Positions 16,337 to 25,489 of a stretch of 64,000 bases of DNA are shown here, one piece after another. This DNA is from Ruminococcus sp. UBA1394. Lineage in GTDB: Bacteria; Bacillota; Clostridia; Oscillospirales; Ruminococcaceae. The notes below the pieces were generated by a model. That model was not told where the DNA came from, did not search any database, and saw nothing but the letters and a program-made list of their open reading frames with translations. Location of the stretch: the NCBI GenBank assembly GCA_002305725.1, contig DBQM01000003.1:1-64000 (forward strand). The letters run 5' to 3'. Both the position numbers and the translations under genes were made by a program. Every line of letters starts with the position of its first letter. Positions within the stretch are counted from its first letter, which is position 1.

Positions 16337-17884
16337 ATGAAAAATTACCATAAAAAGCTTATTGTTACCCCGGCTCAGATGAAAATGCTTGAACAGGAAA
16401 CGGACAAAGCCGGAGTAAGCTATGAAAGAATGATGGAAAACGCTGGAATCGCCCTTGCGTATAATATAAAAAGGCTTATCAAAGGCTTTGAGGACGACGT
16501 ACGTTTCAGGGGTACTCCAAACGTGATTTTCCTATGCGGAAACGGCAATAACGCAGGCGACTGTTTTGTTGCGGCAAGGCATCTCAAAGACATGAACATT
16601 GAGTCGAAAGTGTTTCTGCTTTGCGGTGAACCTAAAACCGAACTTGCAAAGCTGAATTTTGAAAGAATGGATGATATTGCAGTTGTACGCAGTGAGGAGA
16701 GAATGATTGAAATTCTCGGAAAAGCCTTTGCTGATATCAAGGTGGACGGCGTTTTCGGTACAGGTTTTCACGGTGAGCTGCCGGAAAATATCAAAAATGT
16801 ATTTACGCACTGCAAGGGAATAACAGTTGCTGCCGACGTTCCAAGCGGAGGCAACTGCAAAACAGGCGCTGTTTCAAAGGGTATGCTTAAATCGTGGCTT
16901 ACCATAACATTCGGTGCAAAAAAAATTGGCATGACGCAATATCCGCTGAAAGCATTATGCGGTGATGTAAAGACTGCCGGAATAGAAATTCCGGACAAGG
17001 TCTATGAAATGCTCGATTATCCGGTAACACACCTTGATGACGACTTTGTAAGGCGTTCTTTGCCGTTGAGAAAACCGGATTCCCACAAGGGAGATTTCGG
17101 CAGACTGCTGACTGTCTGCGGCAGTAAAAATATGCCCGGAGCGGCTATGATGTCGGCAGGTTCGGCTGCAAGATGCGGTGTCGGACTGCTTACAGTCTGC
17201 ACACCGTCGGAATATCTCCCGCATTTTGCGGCGAAACTTCCGGAGGCTGTGTATCTTCCTCTGGACACAGCAGAAAGCGGCACTTATACAGCGCAATCCT
17301 TTGACAAAATAATGAAAGCCGCCGAAAAGGCGACTTCTGTACTTATAGGCTGCGGACTGGGAGTAAGCGAAGACAGCCGTGAGCTTGTAAAAAAACTGAT
17401 GTTAAACTTAAATTGTCCGATAATTCTTGACGCTGACGGCATAAACTGCATAACTGACTGCATAGATATTATTAAGCAGACCAGCCAGGAGGTCATTCTG
17501 ACACCCCACCCGGCAGAAATGGCACGTCTTTGCGGTGTTACGGCGGCTGAGATACAGTCGGACAGACTTGAATATGCAAAAAAGTTTGCACAGGAAAACA
17601 ACTGTACTGTAGTATTAAAGGGCGCAGGTACTATTGTAGCCGCTCCCGACTATGCCTTTGTAAATCCAACGGGAAATTCCGGCATGAGCAAGGGCGGCAG
17701 CGGAGATGTTTTAAGCGGCATGATAGCCTCACTTAAAGCCCAGGGACTTGCCGCAGCACCTATGGGAGTTTATCTCCACGGAAAAGCCGGTGACAAAGCG
17801 GCTAAAAAGCACTCAAAACAGAGTATGCTGCCAACGGACATGACTGACGAGCTTGGTGAAATTTTCAAAGAATACGGACTATAA
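16337..17884 (+). CDS. nnr: bifunctional NAD(P)HX epimerase / dehydratase
   Basis: Nnr repairs hydrated NAD(P)H. The N-terminal YjeF_N domain (about 1-220, with GNGNNAGDCFVAARHL) epimerises R-NAD(P)HX to S-NAD(P)HX. The C-terminal ribokinase-like domain (about 230-515, with TPHPAEMARL and the phosphate-binding loop NSGMSKGGSGDVLSGM) dehydrates S-NAD(P)HX using ADP or ATP. At 515 residues it has the standard fused bacterial length. It follows the SseB-like gene by 3 nt and precedes a lipoprotein gene by 46 nt. No active-site loss was noticed. Confidence 0.95.
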   Translation: MKNYHKKLIVTPAQMKMLEQETDKAGVSYERMMENAGIALAYNIKRLIKGFEDDVRFRGTPNVIFLCGNGNNAGDCFVAARHLKDMNIESKVFLLCGEPKTELAKLNFERMDDIAVVRSEERMIEILGKAFADIKVDGVFGTGFHGELPENIKNVFTHCKGITVAADVPSGGNCKTGAVSKGMLKSWLTITFGAKKIGMTQYPLKALCGDVKTAGIEIPDKVYEMLDYPVTHLDDDFVRRSLPLRKPDSHKGDFGRLLTVCGSKNMPGAAMMSAGSAARCGVGLLTVCTPSEYLPHFAAKLPEAVYLPLDTAESGTYTAQSFDKIMKAAEKATSVLIGCGLGVSEDSRELVKKLMLNLNCPIILDADGINCITDCIDIIKQTSQEVILTPHPAEMARLCGVTAAEIQSDRLEYAKKFAQENNCTVVLKGAGTIVAAPDYAFVNPTGNSGMSKGGSGDVLSGMIASLKAQGLAAAPMGVYLHGKAGDKAAKKHSKQSMLPTDMTDELGEIFKEYGL

Positions 17885-17930
17885 AAACAACGGAATGTAA
17901 AGCTTAAATTCAAATTGTAAGGAGCTTTAT

Positions 17931-18551
17931 ATGAAAAAGATCATTCCTGTTTTTATGTCATTCATTCTTGTACTTTCCCTGTGCGCCTGTTCGGGCGGCG
18001 GAAAGAGTGTAAAATTCACCCATAAACTGAACGAGCCTTTTGTAACCACTGCAAAGATACAGTACGGCGACCAGGAGGCAGATGGGTCGTTCCGCAAATA
18101 CGGCAAGGCAAACTGGGACATTGAATTTTCTTCACCTAACACACTTGCCGGCGTGATTCTGTCCTACCGTGACGATAAGGTCGATGCGTCCTATAAGGGA
18201 CTAAGTTTTTCAGTACCCAAAACAGCTTTGCCGGTAAAATCAATTATCTCAGCATTTATTGAGGTTGTTGATTCCCATGCTGAAACCGAAGAGCTTGACG
18301 CAACGGAAAAAGACGGTCTTATGGAAGTTGAGGGTGAGCTCCAGCAGGGCAGGTACACATTAAAGCTTGACAAGGACGGCGATATTGCTGAATTTACAAT
18401 GCCCAATCTTGAACTGAAAATCACTTTCACCGATTTCCACTGCGATAGTTCGGATATGCCAGAGATGACACCGACTGAACAGCAGACACAGCCTGAAACG
18501 GAATCTGAAACTGCTGAGGTTACTGAGCAAGTGACTGAATCAGCTGAATAA
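17931..18551 (+). CDS. lipoprotein of unknown function
   Basis: The 206-residue precursor starts with a type II signal sequence ending in the lipobox LCAC (Cys20), so the mature protein is membrane-anchored outside the cell. The body contains beta-rich segments such as KANWDIEFSSPNTLAGVIL, somewhat like outer-surface lipoprotein-carrier folds, and ends in a 30-residue Thr/Glu/Gln-rich tail. I do not recognise a family. AAGGAG lies 8 nt before the ATG. It may be cotranscribed with nnr and ends at a hairpin shared with convergent metY. Confidence 0.65.
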   Translation: MKKIIPVFMSFILVLSLCACSGGGKSVKFTHKLNEPFVTTAKIQYGDQEADGSFRKYGKANWDIEFSSPNTLAGVILSYRDDKVDASYKGLSFSVPKTALPVKSIISAFIEVVDSHAETEELDATEKDGLMEVEGELQQGRYTLKLDKDGDIAEFTMPNLELKITFTDFHCDSSDMPEMTPTEQQTQPETESETAEVTEQVTESAE

Positions 18552-18559
18552 CAAAATTA

Positions 18560-18591
18560 AACCGGTATTCTTTGCGGAATACCGGTTACTT
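18560..18591. terminator. bidirectional terminator between the lipoprotein gene and metY
   Basis: AACCGGTATTC and GAATACCGGTT form a perfect 11-bp stem between convergent genes; a T-rich tract follows on the plus strand. Confidence 0.75.
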
Positions 18592-18596
18592 TACTA

Positions 18597-19865
18597 TCAG
18601 TCAATATTTTCAAATGCCTGGTCAATATCAGCGATAATATCTTCAATATTTTCAAGACCGCATGAGAAACGAATCATGCCGCCGTCAATTCCGGCAGCAA
18701 CAAGCTGTTCGTCGGTCAGCTGTCTGTGAGTAGCACTTGCAGGGTGGAGGACGCAGGTCCTGATGTCAGCAACGTGAACAACGTTTGAAGCAAGCTTTAA
18801 GCTGTCCATAAACTTAACGGCGTTGTCCCTTCCGCCCTTGATTGAAAATGTTATAACACCGCTGCAGCCGTCCGGCATATATTTTCTGCCAAGGTCGTAA
18901 TACTTGTCACCCTCCAGTCCCGGATAGCTTACAGAAAGAACCTTGTCCGAGGCTGTGAGATGCTTTGCAACTGTCATTGCGTTTTCGCAGTACTGCTTCA
19001 TTCTTACAGCAAGTGTTTCAAGTCCCATATTTAAGAGAAAAGCAGAATTTGCAGCAGGGTAGCAGCCGAAATCTCTCATAAGCTGCATTCTTGCCTTGAC
19101 AATATAAGCCATTTTACCGTATGCTTTTGTGTAGCTTATGCCGTGATAGCTTTCGTCCGGTTCAACAAATTCCGGGAATTTGCCGCAGGTCCAGTCAAAC
19201 TTTCCGGCGTCAACAATAACACCGCCAACCTGAACAGCGTGTCCGTCCATGTATTTTGAAGTTGAGTGAATGACAATGTCAGCACCATGCTCGATAGGAC
19301 GACAGAGGATAGGGGTAGGGAAAGTGTTGTCCACAATAAGCGGAAGATTGTTGCTGTGTGCAAGCTCTGCAAACTTTTCAATGTCAAGTACTGCCAATGC
19401 AGGATTTGCAAGTGTTTCGCCGAAAACTGCCTTTGTGTTAGGCTTGACAGCCTTCTGCAGTTCTTCAAGAGGAGCGTCGGCGTCAACGAAAATACACTCA
19501 ATTCCAAGTCTTTTAAGCGTTACGGCAAAAAGGTTCACAGTACCGCCGTAAATAGTAGAAGTGGAAATAAAGCTGTCACCGGCACTGCATATATTGAGAA
19601 TCGAGCAAAGGCTTGCCGCCTGACCGCTTGAAGTAGCCATAGCGCCGACTCCTCCTTCAAGGGCAGCGATTTTTTCCTCAACCGCCATAACAGTCGGGTT
19701 TTCAAATCTTGAATAAATCAGGCTTTTGGTAGGATCATCAAAAACGGCAGCAACATCATCTGTTGAGTCGTAAACGTAGGTTGTACTCTGTACTATAGGT
19801 ATTTGTCTTGGTTCGGTATTTTTTGGAGAATAGCCGGAATGCAGACATTTTGTTTCAATATTCAT
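18597..19865 (-). CDS. metY: O-acetylhomoserine aminocarboxypropyltransferase (sulfhydrylase)
   Basis: The 422-residue enzyme belongs to the Cys/Met metabolism PLP family and forms homocysteine from O-acetylhomoserine and sulfide. The PLP-lysine lies in VIHSTSKYMDGH, and the N-terminal SATTYVYDS-type segment (here STTYVYDST) and YSRFENPT are typical. Its length (about 420-430) fits the MetY branch better than the shorter MetB/MetC enzymes. The ATG at 19865 follows CCGGAGGAA. The upstream gap of 84 bp is too short for an S-box, so control by SAM riboswitch is not supported here. Confidence 0.92.
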   Translation of the reverse strand: MNIETKCLHSGYSPKNTEPRQIPIVQSTTYVYDSTDDVAAVFDDPTKSLIYSRFENPTVMAVEEKIAALEGGVGAMATSSGQAASLCSILNICSAGDSFISTSTIYGGTVNLFAVTLKRLGIECIFVDADAPLEELQKAVKPNTKAVFGETLANPALAVLDIEKFAELAHSNNLPLIVDNTFPTPILCRPIEHGADIVIHSTSKYMDGHAVQVGGVIVDAGKFDWTCGKFPEFVEPDESYHGISYTKAYGKMAYIVKARMQLMRDFGCYPAANSAFLLNMGLETLAVRMKQYCENAMTVAKHLTASDKVLSVSYPGLEGDKYYDLGRKYMPDGCSGVITFSIKGGRDNAVKFMDSLKLASNVVHVADIRTCVLHPASATHRQLTDEQLVAAGIDGGMIRFSCGLENIEDIIADIDQAFENID

Positions 19866-19949
19866 AGTATTCCTCCGGAATTATTAATCAATTATTACTT
19901 TATAATGATAACACATTTTCAGACTGCGGTCAACAGTTTTTGCAGTCAA

Positions 19950-22514
19950 TCATATAAGATTCTTAATAAATTTCATATAGAATCTTTCAAAAATATTCTG
20001 CTGTACGAAAATTGCCCTTGCGGTTTTATATGAAAGCCTTATTACCTTATCCGACTGTTCAGCGGTTATCTCATGTCCGCTTAAACCTGCTTCAAGAGCA
20101 ATTTCGGTTATTTCCGTCAGCTCACCGTTTCTGAAAATATGTCGGATATTCTGCTGGACATATTCAGCAAATTCAAGGTACTGCATATTTTGTTTTTTCA
20201 CATCACAGTATTCAAGCAGTTTCAATATATACCTGTATGCGTTCAGGGCATTCTGTGAATTGCTTTCAGTTTTAAAGCTGTTTTCACGCCTTTTCAGCGT
20301 AATACAATGTACAGCGGCTATAAGGGCAATAATCAGCACCAGAGTAAGTACTGACGCAAGTATAAGCTTAGCCTCCGGTGAAAGTCTGAAAATCTCAGCC
20401 TTTCTGGAAATCTTTGTTTCCGAACCGGAATTGACTTTGCCGCCGGTTGTTTTAATACTTGTCTGACTGCTGCCGGAAGAAGTACGGGTACTGCGGCTTG
20501 TCTGACTGTTGCTTTCAGCAGGCTTGGTCAGTGCAGCTGTTGTTGTTTTTGTAGCTTCGTCTGTACCTGAGGGGTTAAGAGCAGGAGCGGCATCCGGAGT
20601 AAATTCATAGGGAATCCAGCCGTAACCGTCAATATATATTTCCGCCCATGCGTGAGCCCGCTCGTCCTTTATCTCAATTTTATAGCCGTTCTCAGTTTCA
20701 TTGCTTTCGTTAAAGTCATCTGCCAGAACAACATAGCCTTCCGCAAATCTTGCCGGTATTCCGGACATTCTCGCAAGAATGACTCCGGCAGTTGCAAAGT
20801 GTACGCAGTAGCCCTTATGGTTTTCCGTAAGGAAATAGCTGACAAAATCCTTTCCGGCAGGGGTTCTGCCTGGTTCAAGGGTATACTGTGCATTCTCTGA
20901 AAGCACATTTTCTATATAGTTAAGCTGAGTAAAAATGTCATCATAGACGTTTCCGTCAATGAATATGTTATAAAGCTTCTGAGTTTCCTCATTGTTTGGA
21001 ACATCGAGGTAACTGCTGTAAACAAAGTCACGATATCCGCTGTCAGAGCCGGAATCGGCTGTTTCAATAACGGAAACATCCGAATCATTGCTGCCATAGA
21101 ATGCAGTTGAGTAAAAATCTGACGTAAGCAGAACATCATAATCCTGATAAGGGGACACCTCAAAACTGTATTTGTTTTTGTTTTTGGATTCTGTGCGTAT
21201 ATCGTTTATATAGCTGAGTTCGTCCTTGGCACGGGAATTATATGGCGTAAAGCAATACTGTCTGTTAAAAAAAGACGGTTCAACAGTCATATCTATCAGC
21301 GACGGATAAACAGAGCTTAACATCTCCATATCCTTTCCGTAGCTGTCAAAAAGCATATCCTGAGGATAAAGCTGGTTTTCTCTGAAACCGTCAAACAGCG
21401 CACTGTTTTTTTCGTAAACCTTCTGGTCAAGCTCAGACCAGCTTTTTCCGTCATAGACTGAGCCTATATACCCTTTAAGATAAACGTTGTCGTGGGGGAT
21501 CGGAAAACCGGAGGATTTAATGGTAAGTTCAGTTCTGCCGCTGTAGGAAACAGAATTTAAATTTCCAAGACGGTGATTATAGGTTTTAAGACCGCCTATG
21601 CCAAAAGACGCAGAAAGCCTTTCCAGACTGCCGCTGATATCATCAAGCGTAAATTCGCTGACAGCAGTCTTTACATTACTGCGCATTGTGTTGAGCTTGT
21701 CGGAACGTGAGTAGCCGGAAATGTTTATAATTACAAATACTGCCGTCATAATTGCGGCAGAGCTTAATAGCATGATAATTCCCGACTGTCCGGCTGTACG
21801 GAATCTTATAGCAGGCTTTGAAATAAACGTGTTCCCCTTGCGGATAAAGCCTGTTTTGCTGCGCCCAGAATTGCGGCAGTAGCCGGACTGATGAACAGCC
21901 AGCAGAGACGCCCAGTAGACAACAAGCATGAGTACAGGCAGCAGGTCAGGGGACTTGCCGTAGTAAAGACCAATTTCAATCAGCGGAAATGTAAAGAGGA
22001 ATCCGAAGAAAAAGTTCGGTCTTACTATTGAAACGTAGCAGATAAGGGCTGTGAGAATAAAGACAGTAAAGCAGATAAATATTTTTATGTCGCTGTCCGG
22101 GTTTATTTCCGACATATCAAGCCGGAAATAATCGCTTCTCCGGGGAAATATTGTCCTGTAGGTCTGGTTGCAGACAAGCATAAAACCGTTGATATAGTTT
22201 TCCCATTTTCTGTAAAGAAGAAATTCGTAAATAAAAATTATGGGTATCAGCAATGTTGTCATTTTTTTAGGAAGAATAAAAATGACCGAGAAAATCATAA
22301 AGAAAAATACAGTATAGAAATTAAGTATAAAACTGCTTATATCTATATGAAACATTGTGACAAATGCATTTACTATTCCAATACACCCGAAGAATGCAAT
22401 AACAAGGAGCGGAACAAAATCGGGCAGAAATTTTCTTTTCGGAATTGTAAGCGAGATGTTGTCTGTGATTTTTATTCCGCTGTAAACGTTTTGAGTCTTT
22501 CTTTTATTTTTCAT
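19950..22514 (-). CDS. membrane transglutaminase-like protein
   Basis: The 854-residue protein has a hydrophobic N-terminal third with several membrane segments up to about residue 270, then a large extracellular region with a transglutaminase-like core. The presumed catalytic Cys is in GYCVHFATAG, followed by GIPARFAEGYV and the His motif AHAWAEIYIDGYGW. A Ser/Thr-rich linker, one more membrane helix (around ILASVLTLVLIIALIAAV) and a cytosolic C-terminal tail end it. Such proteins accompany MoxR and DUF58 genes; the trio is thought to act in envelope-linked processing, but the substrate is unknown. The gene follows the DUF58 gene by 11 nt. Confidence 0.88.
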   Translation of the reverse strand: MKNKRKTQNVYSGIKITDNISLTIPKRKFLPDFVPLLVIAFFGCIGIVNAFVTMFHIDISSFILNFYTVFFFMIFSVIFILPKKMTTLLIPIIFIYEFLLYRKWENYINGFMLVCNQTYRTIFPRRSDYFRLDMSEINPDSDIKIFICFTVFILTALICYVSIVRPNFFFGFLFTFPLIEIGLYYGKSPDLLPVLMLVVYWASLLAVHQSGYCRNSGRSKTGFIRKGNTFISKPAIRFRTAGQSGIIMLLSSAAIMTAVFVIINISGYSRSDKLNTMRSNVKTAVSEFTLDDISGSLERLSASFGIGGLKTYNHRLGNLNSVSYSGRTELTIKSSGFPIPHDNVYLKGYIGSVYDGKSWSELDQKVYEKNSALFDGFRENQLYPQDMLFDSYGKDMEMLSSVYPSLIDMTVEPSFFNRQYCFTPYNSRAKDELSYINDIRTESKNKNKYSFEVSPYQDYDVLLTSDFYSTAFYGSNDSDVSVIETADSGSDSGYRDFVYSSYLDVPNNEETQKLYNIFIDGNVYDDIFTQLNYIENVLSENAQYTLEPGRTPAGKDFVSYFLTENHKGYCVHFATAGVILARMSGIPARFAEGYVVLADDFNESNETENGYKIEIKDERAHAWAEIYIDGYGWIPYEFTPDAAPALNPSGTDEATKTTTAALTKPAESNSQTSRSTRTSSGSSQTSIKTTGGKVNSGSETKISRKAEIFRLSPEAKLILASVLTLVLIIALIAAVHCITLKRRENSFKTESNSQNALNAYRYILKLLEYCDVKKQNMQYLEFAEYVQQNIRHIFRNGELTEITEIALEAGLSGHEITAEQSDKVIRLSYKTARAIFVQQNIFERFYMKFIKNLI

Positions 22515-22525
22515 GTTCAGATTCC

Positions 22526-23692
22526 TTAAATAATTATGTTGGACATTCCATTTTCGGACTTTCCGGCAGGAATTACAGTTATTTCATTATTTCTCTCAAG
22601 TTCAGAAAAGCTGACATTATCGCTCTGAATCAGAAACGGTCGTATATTTCCCATATAGCTTTCTTTCATAACAGAAGAAAGGTTATCCTTTGACGTGGTA
22701 ATATATAAAATACTGGAATATTCGTGGGATATATCCTTTATAGTCAGAGCAAAGTCAGTTTTTTCCGCAGGTCCGGAGAGAAAGATTTCTTTCATAGCGC
22801 CTGTTATATCCCGCTGGTCTGAAACCGGAATTATAATATCATTTTCCGTATTGCTGCTGTAATAGGCAAATTTAAAGGGAATACCATTTTCTGCAAGGTA
22901 AAAGGAAATAGAAAAGGCAGTCTGCGCCGCTGTGTCAAGATTTCTGATATCCGATTTTGACGCATTTCCGCAGAAATCCAGTATAACAAGAATTGAGGAA
23001 TTTACGGGCATACTGTAATGCCTTACAATAAGGTCGTCAAGCTTCAGACTGAGATTCCAGTGAATTCTGTTTGGCTTGTCACCCTGGACGTAGTTTTTCA
23101 GGGCGAAAATCTCAGAGGGGTCGTCACCGCTTTTGTGCTTTGAAAAAATATCGCTTTCCTCAGCGTTTATCATGCTGAAGCTGTCTGCACTGCTTACAGG
23201 GTCGATTTCCGGCAGGACAGTAATTTCACAGGCATTTTTCGGCTTTACACAGCAGGAAAACAGCTTGATAAAATCAAATATATGCACTGATTTTACTCTG
23301 ACGCTCAGTATTCCGCAATATTCAGAGGTCAGCGCAAAACTTACCTTTTCAGAACATAACGGATGAACAGGAATTGAAATTGTCATTTTGTCAGTAATAT
23401 CCATTAAATTGTTGCTGTATTCAACTGTAACAATACCGTTTGGAAAGGGCAGGGGAGTTCTGTTTCTGATTTTAAGAGAAAATCCTATTCTGCCGTTTTT
23501 TATGGCTGTGTCAGAATCCGGTTCTATATCTGCACTTATAAGAAATTTTGCAGAAATTATGCATATTCCCATAATAAAAGGGAGAGAAACTGTAAAAATA
23601 AGAAGATAGAGGGACAGCGTTTCAGAATAGAGGATATAAAATAATACAGAGGTAATTAAGAGGATAAAATATAAAAATTTCGATATTGCCAT
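22526..23692 (-). CDS. DUF58 domain protein
   Basis: The 388-residue protein has two N-terminal membrane helices (about residues 5-55), a beta-rich extracellular-type segment, and the DUF58 signature GDDPSEIFALKNYVQGDKPN followed by IHWNLSLKLDDLIVRHY. A von Willebrand A-like fold follows, with ILVILDFCG. DUF58 proteins are partners of MoxR ATPases and transglutaminase-like membrane proteins. It lies 15 nt after the MoxR gene in the same operon. Confidence 0.88.
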   Translation of the reverse strand: MAISKFLYFILLITSVLFYILYSETLSLYLLIFTVSLPFIMGICIISAKFLISADIEPDSDTAIKNGRIGFSLKIRNRTPLPFPNGIVTVEYSNNLMDITDKMTISIPVHPLCSEKVSFALTSEYCGILSVRVKSVHIFDFIKLFSCCVKPKNACEITVLPEIDPVSSADSFSMINAEESDIFSKHKSGDDPSEIFALKNYVQGDKPNRIHWNLSLKLDDLIVRHYSMPVNSSILVILDFCGNASKSDIRNLDTAAQTAFSISFYLAENGIPFKFAYYSSNTENDIIIPVSDQRDITGAMKEIFLSGPAEKTDFALTIKDISHEYSSILYITTSKDNLSSVMKESYMGNIRPFLIQSDNVSFSELERNNEITVIPAGKSENGMSNIII

Positions 23693-23707
23693 AGCACTCT
23701 CCCTGCG

Positions 23708-24670
23708 TTAATGCGTAAGCTTAGGTACTGCAACGTTTCTGAGTACTTCATTCAGCACCGCCGTTTCGTTCATTTCGCTTAAAAGTGCTTTTCTTTCAAG
23801 TATAATTCTGTGCTGTGAAACGTCATGGAAAACAAAGGCAACATCGTCGGGGATAACGTAGTCACGTCCGCAGAGCAGGGCAGATGCTCTCGACATTGCT
23901 GCAAGGCTTATAGTACCTCTCGGACTTAGTCCCAGAGCAATCATTGGGTGATGCCGTGTAGCGTCGGCAAGATGAGCAATATATGCAAGTATGCTGTCGT
24001 CAATGTAAATTTCACCGGTTATCTTTCGGAGAGCCATAAGCTGTTCCACAGTAATAGCAGGACTTACCAGTTTTATATTTCCTTCCGGAGATGAAAGCTT
24101 TGATTTGAGAATACTGATTTCGCTTTTTACATCGGGATAACCCATATTAAGCTTTATCATGAAACGGTCGAGCTGTGATTCCGGCAGCATTTGTGTTCCT
24201 ATTGAACCTACTGGATTCTGCGTTGCGATAACGGTATAAGGCTGGGGCAGACGAAAGCTTTTTCCGTCAACAGTGATATTTCCCTCCTCCATTATTTCAA
24301 GGAGCGCAGACTGCGTCTTGCTGGAAGTACGGTTTATTTCGTCCGCTAAAAACAGGTTGCAGACCGCAACACCCGGCTTGTACTCAAAATTACCTGTCGC
24401 CTTGTTGTACATTGAAAAACCGGTTATATCCGTAGGGAGCACGTCCGGAGTAAACTGCATACGGTTGTAGTCAAGGGACATTGCTTTTGAAAAAGCTAAA
24501 GCCATGGTGGTTTTTCCCACACCGGGTATATCTTCAATGAGTATATGACCTCCTGCAAGCATTGCAAGAAGAGTTTTTACTATAACATCGTCCTTGCCGA
24601 TAACGGCTTTCTTTATTTCAGAGATAACAGCCTGTATGCTGTTCTGAGCAACTTTTATTGTATTTTCCAT
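23708..24670 (-). CDS. MoxR-family AAA+ ATPase
   Basis: The 320-residue chaperone-like ATPase has Walker A IPGVGKTTMA, Walker B LFLADEINR, and the family sequence RTSSKTQSALLEIMEEG, with ATQNPVGSIGTQMLPESQLDRF as the sensor region (given here only in part as a position marker near residues 150-170). MoxR ATPases are thought to help mature or insert metal or cofactor into partner proteins carrying VWA-like domains, consistent with the downstream DUF58 gene. It is first in the operon; AAAGGA precedes the ATG at 24670. Confidence 0.93.
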   Translation of the reverse strand: MENTIKVAQNSIQAVISEIKKAVIGKDDVIVKTLLAMLAGGHILIEDIPGVGKTTMALAFSKAMSLDYNRMQFTPDVLPTDITGFSMYNKATGNFEYKPGVAVCNLFLADEINRTSSKTQSALLEIMEEGNITVDGKSFRLPQPYTVIATQNPVGSIGTQMLPESQLDRFMIKLNMGYPDVKSEISILKSKLSSPEGNIKLVSPAITVEQLMALRKITGEIYIDDSILAYIAHLADATRHHPMIALGLSPRGTISLAAMSRASALLCGRDYVIPDDVAFVFHDVSQHRIILERKALLSEMNETAVLNEVLRNVAVPKLTH

Positions 24671-24700
24671 TTTTGTGTCCTTTCTTTTTTATGTATTTTA

Positions 24701-24729
24701 ATTATATCATATTTTATAAATAATATCAA
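24701..24729 (-). promoter_or_regulatory. sigma-A promoter of the moxR operon
   Basis: Minus strand TTGATA, 17 bp, TATAAT, 31 nt upstream of the start codon. Confidence 0.7.
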
Positions 24730-24846
24730 TTTAAAATTTAATGACAATAAATGCACCTGTATTTAACATAATCTTTACGAAAAAACGAAAAAAACATACC
24801 GAAATTCAGTTAATTTATATCATTGTGCCAAAATTCCCAAAGCACA

Positions 24847-24875
24847 TTGACAAAGAGACAAAAAGAATATATACT
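24847..24875 (+). promoter_or_regulatory. sigma-A promoter of the ppa-prs pair
   Basis: TTGACA at 24847-24852, 17 bp, TATACT at 24870-24875, about 57 nt before the start codon. Confidence 0.7.
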
Positions 24876-24932
24876 TATTAATGTAGTTTTAATGTCGGAA
24901 AAGTACATATTTTTCTGAAAGGAGTTTTCTGT

Positions 24933-25463
24933 TTGAATATATGGCATAATATCAGTCCGAAGCGCATAAGCCCTGATGACTTCGTGGCTGTAATTGAAAT
25001 CCCGAAGGGCAGCAAGATAAAGTATGAGCTTGACAAGGAAACTGGTCTTATAAAGCTTGACAGAATCCTCTATACGTCAACCCACTATCCTGCAAACTAT
25101 GGTCTTATTCCGAGAACCTACGCAGATGACGGTGACCCTCTTGACGTTCTGGTTTTATGCTCTGAAACACTTTATCCGATGACCCTTGTAAGGTGTTATC
25201 CGATCGGCGTTATCAGAATGATAGACAGCGGACACCATGACGACAAGATAATCGCTATCCCGTTTGATGACCCGAATTACAATACCTATCAGGATATTGA
25301 CGAGGTACCGAAACACGTTTTTGACGAAATGATCCATTTCTTCAAGGTATATAAGGAACTGGAAAACAAGACGACAGCTGTTGATGAAATTGAACACGTT
25401 GACAGTGCAAAGGATATTATTGCCAATGATATTGAGCATTATATAGACAAATTCTGTAAATAA
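24933..25463 (+). CDS. ppa: family I inorganic pyrophosphatase
   Basis: Soluble PPase hydrolyses pyrophosphate and pulls biosynthetic reactions forward. The 176-residue protein has the family I signature DDGDPLDVLV with its three metal-binding aspartates, the upstream HYPANYGLIP block, and the second metal motif within DSGHHDDKI. No in-frame ATG precedes these motifs, so translation starts at the TTG at 24933, which follows AAAGGAG. The gene is 26 nt upstream of prs and probably cotranscribed with it. Confidence 0.95.
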   Translation: MNIWHNISPKRISPDDFVAVIEIPKGSKIKYELDKETGLIKLDRILYTSTHYPANYGLIPRTYADDGDPLDVLVLCSETLYPMTLVRCYPIGVIRMIDSGHHDDKIIAIPFDDPNYNTYQDIDEVPKHVFDEMIHFFKVYKELENKTTAVDEIEHVDSAKDIIANDIEHYIDKFCK

Positions 25464-25489
25464 ATAACGGAAGGAAAAGGTAAAGACAG

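Noticed and set aside
13423..17296. Several 60-110-residue antisense frames over pheS, SseB-like and nnr
   Set aside because: All mirror strong genes and show no independent ribosome-binding site or family.
19866..19949. SAM riboswitch before metY
   Set aside because: The gap is only 84 bp and lacks S-box conserved elements.
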